Part shown: in pieces, positions 37,991 through 49,619 of the stretch
Position numbering within the stretch: the stretch's first letter is position 1
How the letters are laid out: the number at the start of each line of letters is the position of its first letter
Source: Sipunculus nudus
Taxonomy: Eukaryota > Annelida > Sipuncula > Golfingiida > Sipunculidae
Direction of reading: 5' to 3'
Assembly (NCBI GenBank): GCA_026874595.1
Contig: CM049310.1
Location: forward strand, 37,961,558 to 38,025,557
Length of the DNA: 64,000 nt
The notes under the pieces: generated by a model
Seen by the model: only the letters and a program-made list of their open reading frames with translations
Databases searched by the model: none
Told to the model about the DNA's origin: nothing
Position numbers and translations under genes: made by a program

Positions 37991-38915
37991 GAGGTGAAAC
38001 TCCTGAAAACGTTAAATATGATCAGAGTGAAGGTGAAATTCCTGAAATTCTCAAAGATGATCAGTCCATGGGTAATTCTGGAAAACATCAAACATGATCA
38101 CAGTGAGGAAAAGCTACTGAAAATATCAAAGGTAAACAGTCCATGGGTAATTCCGGAAAACAAGAAATGTAATCACAGCGAAGGGAAAACTCCTGAAAAT
38201 ATCAAAGATGATCACTCCATGGGAAATACCTGAAAACATAAAACATAATCACAGTGAAGGAAAAATTTCTGAAAATAGCAAAAATGATCTGTCCATGGGA
38301 AATAACTGAAAACATAAAACTTGATAACAGTGATGGAAAAGCTCCTAAAAATATCAAAGATGATCGATCCATTGGAAATATCTGAAAACATAAAACATAA
38401 TCACAGTGAAGGATAAACTCCTGAAAATAGCAAAAATGATCTGTCCATGGGTAATAACTGAAAACATAAAACTTGATAACAGTGATGGAAAAGCTCCTAA
38501 AAACATCAAACATGATCAGTCCATGGGTATTTCCTGAAAACAACAAACATAATAAAGCTCAAGGAAAACCTCCTGAAAACATCAAGGATGATCAGTCTAT
38601 GGGCAAATCCTTAAAACATAAACATAATCACAGTGAAAGAAAAAAAACTCCTGAAAATATCAAAGATAAAACATAATCACAGTGAAGGAAGCTCCTGAAA
38701 ATATCAAAGATGATAAGTACATTGGTAATTCCTGAAAGCATCAAACATAATCACAGTGAAGGAAAACCTCCTGAAAACATAAAGGATGATCAGTCTATTG
38801 GTAATTCCTGACAACAACAAACATGATAACAGTGAAGGAAAAGTTCCTGAAAATATCAAATACAATCAGTCCATTGGTAATACCTGAAAACATCAATCAT
38901 AATCAAAATAACAGA

Positions 38916-39530
38916 ACATACATTTGACTATGTATGTAAAATCAAGCAAGTAAAAATGATTAAACAGATAATTGTAGGTAAAAGAAATAATTCAAAACAT
39001 TAAATATCTAGGGGTTGTTAGTTTTTTTTAAATTGAATATATCCCTAAGGATTCAGAAAAATAGGGCATAACCCTATATAAATTCCTCTCCTGATACATA
39101 TAGTATTGTCAGTATAAACATATATTTCTACGTTGATCCCAAACCTTTTACATTTTTTAAATGCAAGTTTATCCGATACTGATCGTTCATATGATGCTGC
39201 TGCCGATGCTGCCATCTGGCCGCTAGGTGTTAAACTAATATGCCTTACTGGTTCCCCAGTATTACTCAAGTCTCGTGCTGCCATCTGACTGTTCGGATTG
39301 AAACTAACCATCAAAACACCCTTTAACCCTAGATTCGGGATATAATAGTTTCAATAAAACACGAATAGTGTCAATATTATTATTTATCAAGTGTTTTCAA
39401 TTATTAAACATTAATAGCAATGTAAACCCGCTATTTTCCTACGTTCATTCCTATGTGTATTATAAGAAGTTGACAGTCATTTTTCAAGATTTATAGGCTG
39501 ATTTTTTTTCTAAGAAATAACCACACGCTT
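38916..39530. other. Unassigned DNA right of the array
   Basis: The 76-bp units end near 38,915. The following 600 bp contain GCTGCTGCCGATGCTGCCATCTG at 39,190-39,215 (as two overlapping words) and an open minus frame at 39,045-39,314 without family resemblance. No feature is supported. Confidence 0.3.
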
Positions 39531-39532
39531 TC

Positions 39533-40345
39533 CTCTAGCCCGAACAAATCGGACTCAATATGATTAGGCCTAGTCATATATTGAGTCTGATAGCCATACA
39601 GTGAGAGTTTCTACAATATAAGCCACAGAACATGCAACGGATCCGTTTCATCTTCTTTGACTGCCCGTTTACTGCAAAACAACAAGACGCAGGATTACAT
39701 CATTTACACCACAGTAATATATGGAATATATCATAACCTATGATTGACTATAGGTAAGATGCTGATATTTGAGAGGTATTGTAGACCGTTACATGTTAGA
39801 ATGCGTTCGTTGATGTGTGACGTGACAAAGTCAGTGCTGTATAGATGCGCGAGTGATTCGACATTAGGGCCCACCATATTAATACCCTAAGTGGCCAGAG
39901 TATAGAATCCAGTCTTCATTTCCAAGATGGGTCTAAACTAACTGGACCGTCTTGTATTAGTAGTAATCAACATAAGCCATGACACGCCTGATGATATGAC
40001 ATCGACTTGCCTCTTACTTCTCCATTTCATGAATCCAAAACACCATTACGTCCGTCCGTACACACTCATAACCTCGTCCATGTAGACCGGATTCCCTACT
40101 CGCTCCATGGTTTCGATAGCAACTAAAATTAAATTAGGATCACCATTTTTAAACATTTACTGACCTTTTAACCAGAGGCATGTCAGCGAGTTTAGTTGGG
40201 ACAGAGAACAGTCAAATGGGCCCACTTGAAAACCTCATTTGGACTCTTGGAGCCTCGCTGACTCGAGTGATTGACAGCTAAAATTTTGTAACATTTTGTT
40301 TCGACGGGTCAAGCTTTGCAGAGTGACGCGCCAGCACGGGGTAAT
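39533..40345 (+). mobile_element. Terminal-inverted-repeat element, copy A (right end missing)
   Basis: The left terminus (AGCCCGAA, then GATTAGGCCTAGTCAT, GAGAGTTTCTACAATATAAG) matches both termini of copy B at 52,281-52,832. The middle (TTTTTAAACATTTACTGACC, GTCAGCGAGTTTAGT, GAGTGACGCG near 40,323) also matches copy B in order. About 390 bp at 39,710-40,100 are absent from copy B, so either they were inserted here or B lost them. No right terminus is seen after 40,345. Confidence 0.75.
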
Positions 40346-40530
40346 CCGATTAAATCGAGGTGGCATTCCTCCTTTTGGTTGTTGCACTTTGTTTACCTTG
40401 CGCTAAAAAAAAAGTGCGCTGAAAAGAGTATTATGCAAAATACCGCCGGTTCCTCCTTATACAATTCCGCCTCCAGTTCACCTCAACTCGTACAGTATTT
40501 ATGCATATTCCACTCATATCGGCTAGATCC

Positions 40531-40584
<54 letters not shown>
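40531..40584. repeat. (TA)n microsatellite
   Basis: A pure TA run of about 54 bp. Overlapping open frames on both strands are repeat artefacts. Confidence 0.97.
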
Positions 40585-40587
<3 letters not shown>

Positions 40588-41018
40588 CAATCAGCTTCTA
40601 ACGCGATTCCTCCGCGCACGGCTCTCTACTTTAGCAGCGTAAAGTACCCGCTAAATTACAGGTGTCATGACACCCTTCCACCAGAGGTCGTTTCTACTCT
40701 TCAGAGTCCGAGTCCGCGCAGTGTGGTGTCATGTCATGATAGCCTCAACCAGTTGTTGAAACCTTTATTCTGAATAATTCCACAAATAATAATTATATAT
40801 CGTTGCTTGACCATACATTTTGCCGTTGATTGGTTCTGATGTAATTATGATCTCCTACGTATCATTTAGTATCACGATTTATTTGGAAGATAGTGAAGAG
40901 TATACCGCGTAAGCGATTGCATAAAGCACACACTCTCCCTAACAGACATGCAATCCAGCCTCCACGCAACCTCCCATATTGGATTTTAGTGATAAATCAA
41001 TTTCCAATTTCCTTAGTA

Positions 41019-41211
41019 CAGTGAAACCCCTCTGGGGCGGACAGTCACGAGACCAGACGATTTGTTCGTTATAGTGGGGTGTCCGACCCAGAGGGTGTCT
41101 GGCCGAGGAGGTCCGGCTCAGGCCGCATGTCAAAGACCTAAGTATGGAACTGGAACAACCATGAAATCCGGTATGTTTCCTCTAATATTTTACCTCACCG
41201 GGGTTTCATTG
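41019..41211. mobile_element. MITE with CAGTGAAACCCC termini
   Basis: CAGTGAAACCCC at 41,019-41,030 is mirrored by GGGGTTTCATTG at 41,200-41,211, with one mismatch. TA precedes the left end. The interior has CGGACAG, GTTCGTTATAGTGG and GTCCG words. The pattern resembles non-autonomous pogo/Tigger-like Tc1/mariner elements (known style: CAGT ends, TA target). Length is about 193 bp and no transposase is present. Confidence 0.65.
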
Positions 41212-41406
41212 GAGTATATAATCATATTTACTCATCAATATCTGTTGACACGACAAATTTCCATAAACAAATATTAACACTAAAATATTTAAATATTTAT
41301 TTTATTTTGAAAATAATTCCATGTATAATTTATATTAATCGAATTCTGATAACAAGTAAAGGACACTTATGACGCGATATTCAATATTTTCATGTATAAA
41401 GTGATA

Positions 41407-41440
41407 AAATACACACAAACACACACACACACACACACTT
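41407..41440. repeat. (CA)n microsatellite
   Basis: A CA run with one imperfection. Confidence 0.9.
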
Positions 41441-41469
41441 TCATGTAATTTCGCCATAGACCATCATGC

Positions 41470-42260
41470 TCACCTGAATTTGACATACAGGTGATGTATG
41501 CATTAACTTTTGATAATATTTTAGATGAAACCTTCAACAATGGGTAAAATGACCTTCAGAGTGCTGAATATATATCATGTTATTTTGCCCAGATACTTTC
41601 GGAAACAGGTAACAGGGACCTTATGTTGGGTTTCCAAGAATATTTTTACCCAAAACTCCCTATATGCTAAGTTAGAAAATTCAATGTCCAACTGCAACAG
41701 ATTTTACCTGTCTGACTGCATGATAGTGTACTCAAAGTCATGTTTTTGGCCCGTAGTTAACAGAATATAGGTCACGATGACATAATTTCAGCTTTCGTAG
41801 GAAATTTGCCTAAGATCCACCAAGATATACAGTAAGGGGTCTAAATAATGGCTACGGCTTGAGCTTTGTCAATGCCAAGACTTATCTGAAGGTCTAAAAA
41901 ATACTAATGCAAAAAAAAATAAAATATAAAAAAAATGAAAAGGGTGTACCAGCAGTCTTCGTGAACTGATGAAACACTCCATAATCAATATGCATGTCAA
42001 GAATCATAACAATCAAAGCATAACTTTTTTCAGATACTAGATCCTGGAGGGTACTTACGAGGCCCATTGCTCGCGTGATATAGGTCGGAGCGACATAATT
42101 TAAGGTTTCCGAGGTGATTATCGTTGAACTCCACGGGTTTTAATTATAAGTTTCTAGGTCAAGCGGTTACGACTGTGCCCTTTTAACGGACGGAGGGATG
42201 ACGGACAAAGAATGTGATCACTATAGCTCAGATGACTTTCAGTCAGCTCAGCTGATAAAG
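41470..42260 (+). repeat. Dispersed copy of the 337-bp unit family with terminal hairpin
   Basis: Two diverged units share GGTAACAGGGACCTTAT, CAGTCT-CGTGAACTGATG, ATAATCAATATGCATG and TTTCTAGGTC with the array at 6,960-8,640. The copy ends in a hairpin (TAGCTCAGATGACT with AGTCAGCTCAGCTGA, 42,224-42,254) preceded by GATCACTATAGCTCAG, as at 8,640. Confidence 0.7.
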
Positions 42261-42369
42261 ACATGCCAGGGATTGTTATGAAACATGCGGATGATCTAAC
42301 ACTTACAAGTATAAATGGATTAAAAGTGGCTTCCACGGATTGGTCAGGGAAGCTGAAGTGTTACTACAT

Positions 42370-42652
42370 TAAGGGCTATTTTTTTACATTAACGGTTTGG
42401 GCACTTTTTTTACATTATCGGTTAATTTATTACTACGTTATCGCTTAGCAAAATTTATTAAATTATCGGTTGATTTTGTCTTACATTATTGGTTATTGTT
42501 ACATTATCTGTTTTTTTACAGTATCAGTAAGTATTACATTATCAGTTGATTTGTTGTTACATTATCAGTTTGTGTTACATTATAGGTTGATTTGTTATTA
42601 CAATATCGGTTGATGTTACATTATAAGTTGATTATTACATTATCAGTTGTAA
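42370..42652 (+). repeat. Degenerate minisatellite TTACATTATCAGTTGA(TTTGT)
   Basis: Roughly a dozen copies of TTACATTATC(A/G)GTT, with or without TTTGTTA linkers, give an irregular period of about 16-25 bp. Confidence 0.8.
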
Positions 42653-42660
42653 CATTGCCC

Positions 42661-43430
42661 TAGAGTTCTTACGTTCTTCGTAAGGGTACCTTGGGGTCTT
42701 CCTACGGCATACTTATGGCCATCTTACGAAAATATTTTGTGTTAAGGTGGCTGTACGGCATCCCTATGTGCAACTCACGGCACTCTCAAGTCGTTGGTAG
42801 GAAGATCTTATATGATTTTGGCACGTTTGGGGGGGATATATGAGCGGGGGACGTCCATTGTCCGAGTGATCATCACATCTGCTGGAAAATTGTGGACGAG
42901 TTCCTTATTTTCAAAGTGGCAATGTCTTGAAACAAAAGTACTCTCCAATCCTGCAATTTTAATTTTTGATTTGAAAAACAGTTTTTCTCCTCAAAAACCT
43001 TGTACACGTGCGTGTGGCTGGCTTATACACCTAAAAACGCCACAAATGGCAGCACGAATAGCCTACCTCCGCCGTACGAGGACCTTAATACCGCCTTAAG
43101 AAAAGCCATACGAAACTCCGTTCGAACGGCGTTCCCCTGAACGCCTTAAAGGACCCACAAGAACAACTTAATGTGTTCTTGCGGCATACTTACGGCCACC
43201 ATAAAAATTTTGGGTTCTTGAATGGTGTCCTGGCCTTAAACAATCCACGAACACCATGCGTTGTTCTTACGTTGTTCCTTAAACATTCGAACGACCGCCG
43301 TACGACGAGGGGTTTTCGTGAGTCGTTCGTAGAAAATCTTGGACAAGACTATAGAACTGGCTATGAAATGGCCCAAAATAGTTCGTACGGCGTTCGCAGG
43401 CGTTCGTAATGGTATTTGTGACCGTTGCTA
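42661..43430. repeat. Unclassified repeat with CGTACGG/GTTCTTACG words
   Basis: GTTCTTACGTT and CGGCATACTTA(T/C)GGCCA each occur twice in the same orientation, about 480-600 bp apart. CGTACGG-type words are frequent. This is probably an internally repeated mobile-element remnant. The open frames 42,794-43,099 and 43,173-43,409 have no family resemblance. Confidence 0.4.
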
Positions 43431-44200
43431 AACCTAACCATAGCAACGACATCACACACATGACACGTGTTCCAAAAAGTCTCTACAGGTGGCGCTATAT
43501 TTTTCAGAAAGATTGTCATCAATTTCAAAGTCTTCTATTACCTCGAGCACCTCACAAAATGTTCTGACGTAGTAGACATTGGAAACTGAATCATATCTGC
43601 CATGCTTATAATGCTTGAACAAATTTTAAGTTTGCCAACTTGAAACAGTACGTCAGAGTCCTAATTGTGGAAATAAATCACTATGAGTGTCAGAGTATTT
43701 TAAATCTCTAAAAGCTGTGGACAGATTTCAATAAACTGTCATCGGTCACTTGCGGAAAAATTATATTCATTCTAAATCCAGACATAAAATTTAGATTCCC
43801 TTTTTGTTCATTCTGTTCATCTGCCGGTATACTGGACGAGGTGCTGAGATATTGTGCAACAAGCACATACTGCAGACTGCACCAACGGTATGATACTCAA
43901 TTGTGTTTTTCTCTAAATCTTAAGTATATTATGACACATTTTATCGATAATGTCGACCGAGGACTGAATGAGACAATTTTCGGGCTCTTACGATGCTTGT
44001 GACCTATTGATATGGCATCTTCCATGGGTTGACAAAATCAGTATGAGATTTTTTTTAAATTATTGTATTTTAGACACTGAACTAATTAGCAACACACACA
44101 TACACATATAATATACAACGGGGTTTGGCAGGCATTCATTTTAAATGATGCATCAAAATTTTTGTTTGATATACTAATCGAATTTAAAATCTCGATCAAG
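43431..44200. other. Unassigned DNA
   Basis: No gene or repeat is recognised, apart from one AGGTGGCGCTATA word near 43,488. Confidence 0.3.
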
Positions 44201-44226
44201 GTTTAAAGTTGTCGCCGCCTCCTTAA

Positions 44227-44281
44227 CCCCAACCCCCTCCCCCGTATATGGGTGCATTTTATTGGGGGGAGGGTTGGGGGG
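44227..44281. other. C-rich/G-rich inverted repeat with G-quadruplex potential
   Basis: CCCCAACCCCCTCCCCC (44,227-44,243) faces GGGGGGAGGGTTGGGGGG (44,264-44,281) across a 20-nt loop. The arms can pair almost fully. The G arm alone has enough G-runs for a quadruplex if the six-G runs are split. Confidence 0.65.
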
Positions 44282-44701
44282 ATATTTCAGGTTATTCATG
44301 CATTTTATATTCCTCATCCAGCCGATCTCGAATATGACACTACATGAGCACCAAGCTCTCACCAGAACGCTGCCCTCGGAGTACTTTCGTGTCGCATGCC
44401 CGCGCCCTAATCAGACTCTGAAAGATTCATTACTCCAAGTGTCTCGAAACCGTCCATGGAGGTTGCCATTTTGCGTACGCACTGAAACCCGGAGGTTACA
44501 GGTCGCATGACTAAATTATGGATATAACGCTGCTTAGAATTTAAGTACGGTTAATCAAATCAAGAAGACATAAAATCTCAAAACGATCTCGTGCTGGTAC
44601 TTCTGTATCAGACACAAGGGGGCGCTGAGTGTCTAATATTGCGGCCCATTATAATACAAATTGTATGATCCTTTTGAAATCGGGTGCTTTCATATTTAGC
44701 A

Positions 44702-44725
44702 CCCCCCCCCCCCCCCCTCCCCCCC
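44702..44725. repeat. Poly(C) tract
   Basis: About 16 C, one T, then 7 C. Confidence 0.9.
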
Positions 44726-44979
44726 TTCCTTTCTCCTCTAGTCACACACATTATCAAGCCACCAAAAAGGGGTTATCTTCATGTTAATACAACTTGAAGA
44801 CAAGTAGTTGTTATACCTCTATATGTAAGAAGATTATTTTGAAAGTTCTTTAATGACACACATACAGACGGCGTGTCTGTTGCTTCTATATGATTTGTAT
44901 CAATATATCGTAAGGCCGTACATAACAAATATTGTTCTATAGATTTGCCGCTCTCAACATTTTTGTTCACTTTTTTGGC

Positions 44980-45190
44980 CTGAACAGTCGAGGGGTAAAA
45001 AGCTCGGCTCTCCGCTGGCCCCGGATTCGATCCCAGGTGTTGGCCTGAGTGTGGCTTGTAGTTGCCCGTCCAAGGCCGTTGGTTTTCTCCGGATTCCCCG
45101 GTTACCTCCACCCCTGCAGACTACCGAACGCCATCATCTGAGCCATGGATAGTGCCTTAATTAGTTTAATAACTATTTGTACAATCCATG
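44980..45190 (+). mobile_element. tRNA-derived SINE fragment
   Basis: GGATTCGATCCCAGG near 45,023 resembles a pol III B box, with a GAGGGGTAAAAAGC stretch upstream that could be a worn A box. Downstream, GGTTTTCTCCGGATTCCCCGG and ACCTCCACCCCTGCAG match the conserved central segment common in metazoan SINEs. An AT-rich tail follows. Boundaries are approximate and target-site duplications were not resolved. Confidence 0.6.
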
Positions 45191-45435
45191 TAAAATAATT
45201 AAGTTTACATTATGATCTAGTCCTTGGTAATGTTGCAAATTTTTGCAATGATCATTCCTTAAACTTCAGTATGAGAATTCTTATAGGTATGGAAAATGGA
45301 CTGAATGAATATGTTGTGTTGATCGTATACCCCATTTAAACAGTAAGTAGCGTTTTGTATTTTCAAGGCAAGCTGACAAATTTCCATGTATTCTGTTTGA
45401 CTTATAAAAAATCACCCTCTCGCACCATAATTTTT

Positions 45436-46760
45436 TAGCTCAGTTGACTGTTAGTCAACTGAGGTATAGATATGGCGCTCTGTCTGTCGTCCGTCTGGCC
45501 GTCCGGGCGTCCCACCGTCCGAATATTGAATTCGTCCGGCCTTGAATATTGACCATGACTAGTTTTGTCTGTTCCCGAAAGTGGTGGCGCCACCTTTTTT
45601 GTCTTATTTTGACGAATATTTTTCAATTTTATTACTAAAAAATGACAACAATCATGTCACTTTCTCAGCTGTAATTCCATCTAGTGTCCCAAAACCTGGT
45701 GTGTTAATTGGTCACAGGTGGATGCCCTATAGTAATCACCCTGTCTGTCATTCTGTTTGTCTGTCTGTCTGTCTGTCTGTCCATTCGTCTATCCAAACAT
45801 ATTTGTTTCCAGATGATAACTCAAGATTGGATTGACACGTGGATTTCAAACTTGACTTAAATATGGCCCACCGCTAAAGCAAGAACCTATATAATTTTTT
45901 GGTCATGAGGTCAAAGGTCAAGGTCACATGACTCACTCATTTAAAAAGATTATGGCTGCATTTTAAGCCAAGCTTTTCATTCCAAACTTTCCATCTTGCA
46001 CATTTAGCTGACTTGCCAGTATGGGGAGAGTATAGATGAATTTGGGGTCTCAAGGTCAAAGGTCAAGGTCACAGGGGCCATCTGTTCACAAATTAGTTTC
46101 CAGATGATTACTCCACTTTAGTTTGACATATTTATTTTCAAACTTAACTTATATATGGGTCACCATTAAAGTAAGAACCCTGTCGATTTTAGGGGTCAAA
46201 GGTGAAGGTCTCAGGACCCATTTTAAAAAAAAGGAATGCGTATGCATTTCAAGTCAAACTTTTCATCACAAACCTTCCATCTTCAGGCTATTACTCACAT
46301 GCCAATAGGGGAAGATTCTATTCGATTTTGGGATCATGGGATCAAAGGTCAAGGTCACAGGGCCCATCCATTCACAAATTAGTTAATTGATGATATTTCT
46401 ACTTTGAATAGACATATTGGCTCAGACTTGATTTATTAATGACCCACCACTTAAGTAAATTCGTTTTGATTTTCAGGGTTCAGAGATCAAAGGTGAAGGT
46501 CACAGGAGCCACATCTTTAAAAAGATAGTGAATGCACTGTCATCCCAAACCTTCCATCTTTGATACATGGCTTACTTGCCAAAAGTGAGGAAATTAGTAG
46601 ATTCTGAGGTTACCTTATCAGAGATCAAGGTCATTTTTTAAAACATTGTCACAATAATCTAAATGCTGCAAGTTCACGGATAATAAGTTCTGAGATGTTT
46701 TGGTCACAAGGTCATTGGTTTAGGTGACAGGACTGTCATTCTGAAAAATATCAGTTGAGC
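45436..46760 (-). repeat. Inverted-orientation element with hairpin end and AGGTCA-rich units
   Basis: It opens with the hairpin TTAGCTCAGTTGACT/AGTCAACTGA (45,436-45,465), the reverse orientation of the termini at 8,643 and 42,224. CTGTCTGTCGTCCGTCTGG and one GTGGCGCCACC at about 45,584 follow. The remainder is built of units of about 145 bp with AAAGGTCAAGGTCAC at about 45,912, 46,057, 46,197 (variant), 46,343 and 46,490 (variant), plus CAAACCTTCCATCTT words. Confidence 0.65.
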
Positions 46761-46769
46761 GTCGAGACC

Positions 46770-47245
46770 CATTGATCCCTAGTTGTTCGTAGAATACTTT
46801 TTTTGTGGCCTAATGAATAGAGTCATAAAACCAAATCCACGTCTCACTCTACATATGTCACGTCATGTTCGCCATTAACTCCTCACCTTTTTACCTCGTT
46901 TTATGGCCGATGAATGTTGGATATGTTCATACCCGCATATTGTGAGTGTATTTTATCAAAATTTTAACAAAGCTGCACAGATGGTCCACCTGCATTATCA
47001 CTATCATGACCAGCTGACAAATCTACAGGAACATTATTTCGTCATTACACAGGAATCGTGACAGGATAAGACTAAAATCTAAGGGAGAGAGATAGACAGA
47101 TGTCTATACACAGATAGACTTAGTAACATGAAACATATACTCTATCCCATGCAGTAGCCTTCTTTGAAACATGATATTGGGTTATCAGTGGTCATCGAAG
47201 TTTTACTTACACATTTGGCAAGGAAAATTGGATATATGTATAATA
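46770..47245. other. Unassigned DNA
   Basis: No gene or repeat is recognised. Confidence 0.3.
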
Positions 47246-47248
47246 TAT

Positions 47249-47249
47249 G

Positions 47250-47296
<47 letters not shown>

Positions 47297-47297
47297 C
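47249..47297. repeat. (TA)n microsatellite
   Basis: A TA run with one TTTA interruption. Confidence 0.95.
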
Positions 47298-47299
47298 CA

Positions 47300-49400
47300 G
47301 TACACGCATTACTGTGTAATATTTTATTCAGTCAGTATACATGCCCATTACATATGAACTGTCACATCCACTTGAACTGTGACGTACCGCAAAGTCTGTA
47401 GGCGCCATCGTGCATATTAACTGATACCTTCATCTTGCCATGGTGGTATATGGTCTTTCACGTAATCAAATTACTTTATAATGACTTTTTACCTTTCGAA
47501 ATTCAACAACGATAATAGATGCATGAGTATGTTTGATGTGTTAAAGAATGGACGATATCATGACAAAATATTGTTTTAAGCGTGACTTCGATAGATATAA
47601 TCTTTAAAGCATTAAACTATATGATGCACTTAATGACTCTTGGCTCACTCACGTTCGTACAAAAACCACATAGTCAGAGATTTAAACAATAACGACCATA
47701 ATAACAAAAAATATAATCAAGTGCAATAAATATTCAACAAAGTCTTTTGACACTTAAATGTCTTCAACGTAGCTATCATGATAATTCTTAAAACACAAAC
47801 TAATGTACAAGCACTGCGCGGAACGCCTCTTTCCACAGATCGGTCTGTAAATATCGCCCTCTGCTCGTTCTTTAAGCAAGCTGACGTAAATCAAAATTTA
47901 TAGCTCTCAGGTTCTCATCTCCATCTCGTCTGATTTTTATCTTATTATTGGGTGTTATAGTTATACATTCACTTAGCTGTAACCTTCATTGTTGCAGAAG
48001 TCCTTGACAACCTAAACTCAACGCCTGAGCGCCATCTTTCCCAAGTTTATTTTTCAGCACGAGTATAAAGATCCAGGATCAGGAACTATAGTCAAAGCTC
48101 GATATATTATATTTTTCTACGCCCTAAATAAGCCTACGTAATATTCAAATTTCTTCAAATTGGAAACGTGGATATATCATATTATCTGGTCCGATTTTGC
48201 TAAATTTGATATAATTTTAGTCCACTTTTATTGGTCACCCAACTATGTCTAATTACAAATGTTAAACTTTGAAAATATCCAAATTTTAAATATTTATCAT
48301 GTCAGTCATTTCAAATAGATCAAATGTATCTGGCTAAGCATGAGTTTCGATTGATTGGTATGCTAAATTCTTTTGCATGTTTTACTACACAGGTAACAGT
48401 TTTCCATAAAACGTCATAAAACACAGCAGTAATGAAATGTGCACATTTTATGAACATATTTGCAGGCATTTTGATCTGAGCATGCACAAAGGATTAAATG
48501 AATTTGTTTTCACAGTCCCTCCGTAGATACATAATCTCTTATCAATCATTGAAACATAAATGAAAAAGTTAAAAGTTATTTACCTATTATGCTTTATGTT
48601 TGAACTAAACAAGCCGTTTGGTACGCTGAATGTAATTAAGCTGACATCATGGCTGCACTATAGACATTACTCTAGAATTGTTTTCCCACGCACATTTAAC
48701 ACTTTAACCGTTTATCATGCGTATTAAAGCTTTCCATTGCAAAATGCAATATGTTATGACATTTCCTCTGCAGATACATTCCTTCTATCAATTATTAACA
48801 TTTAAAATAAACACTTAATACCCTGTAAATCCCACTTTGTCACCATAGGTTTGTGAAAGTGGATCAGCAGACTCCATGCCATGGATCGTGTCGTCGCTAA
48901 CATGTGTCGCTTTTTGGTGGGAAAAGGGGGCTGTATAATGAACGTATCTTTAACTCTCCCTTTTTTGTCTAGCATAAAAGGAAAGTTAAAAAATAACGTG
49001 CAGATCAGGTCAATCTACGTGCTGATATAGAGCTTTACGTCTCTTTAAGAATTATTTAAACCACACTATACAGTTGTTAACATGTCCGCATTTACGAATG
49101 GCAGTGGCGAAACTACTCCTTCTTTTATCACTTTGCAAACTGACAAGGTATTTATTTACTTTTAGACAATCAAAAATCTTAGCCGCCTCTTATTTTTGGT
49201 TACTATAAGTCAAAGGTCAAGGTCATCGAAAACGTGATCTCGCGATATTTTGCTTAAAGATACCCTAGAGGCCACAACTTTGCAGCAATCATTTTTAAAC
49301 TGAAATATCTTATATCACTGACTAATATATCGAAAGTGTAGGAGGCGCTGCAGCCAATTCACAGGGTATTCTTTCTGCATATGATACCCATACGTGTGGT
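47300..49400. other. Unassigned AT-rich DNA
   Basis: No supported gene. Frames are closed by frequent stops. One GTCAAAGGTCAAGGTCATC word near 49,208 is an isolated copy of the motif found at 45,908-46,640. Confidence 0.3.
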
Positions 49401-49408
49401 TCAAGTAG

Positions 49409-49603
49409 TCCCCAGACATATCCTCTGTTGCTATATCTATCAATATCTCAACGCTTCATGCTAATACAGCAAGCGTGTTTGATCCTATCAAACAAGGCAC
49501 CTTTAAAGAGATTTCTATGTCCCGTTATTTTCGTGTTGCAGCAGTATATGATGCAAGGCAAACAACATCAGATTTGCTTTTGGTTGGCCTTTCCCGACAC
49601 TAA
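49409..49603 (+). CDS. Open stretch with protein-like composition, unassigned
   Basis: A 64-codon frame runs between a TAG at 49,406 and a TAA at 49,601. It contains SVFDPIKQGTFKEISM and SRYFRVAAVYDARQTTSD, unlike the low-complexity frames elsewhere. An acceptor-like AGTAGTCCCCAG lies just upstream. I see no donor before the stop. A loose likeness to the start of GT92-type glycosyltransferase domains is not enough to name it. It could be a decayed exon or chance. Confidence 0.2.
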   Translation, partial: SPDISSVAISINISTLHANTASVFDPIKQGTFKEISMSRYFRVAAVYDARQTTSDLLLVGLSRH

Positions 49604-49619
49604 CTTCACAGCCGCTTCA

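Larger units (their letters stand above)
13886..38915 (+). repeat. 25-kb satellite-like array of about 76-bp units with higher-order structure
   Basis: The basic unit joins a 37-bp half (CTGAAAATATCAAAGATGA then TCAGTCCATGGGTAATT) to a 39-bp half (CTGAAAACATCAAACATAA then TCACAGTGAAGGAAAAACT). Consecutive CCATGGG words near 14,316, 14,392 (variant), 14,469, 14,545, 14,620 and 14,696 give steps of 75-77 bp. By length there are about 300 units. They are grouped into larger blocks, each opening with AACTCCTCAG(G/A)AGGTG (at least 15 occurrences between 14,224 and 37,973). Six blocks start with a full leader of about 350 bp. The many 60-140-codon open frames arise because 76 is one more than a multiple of three, so each frame runs for up to three units before a stop. 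They should not be called genes. Confidence 0.95.

Noticed and set aside
14424-38676. Dozens of 60-140-codon open frames in the array on both strands (LENIKHDHSEEKLLKISK style on plus, FSGITHGLIIFDIFR style on minus)
   Set aside because: They are products of a 76-bp unit whose length is one more than a multiple of three. Frames rotate through the unit and end at the same relative stop. The hydrophobic minus-strand versions are reverse readings of the same unit.
13886-38915. CRISPR-like array
   Set aside because: Repeats are contiguous and degenerate, without unique spacers of constant length, and the sequence is eukaryotic in character.
43173-43461. Overlapping plus and minus frames rich in Arg and Thr
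   Set aside because: They fall in a repeat built of CGTACGG and GTTCTTACG words. No domain is recognised.
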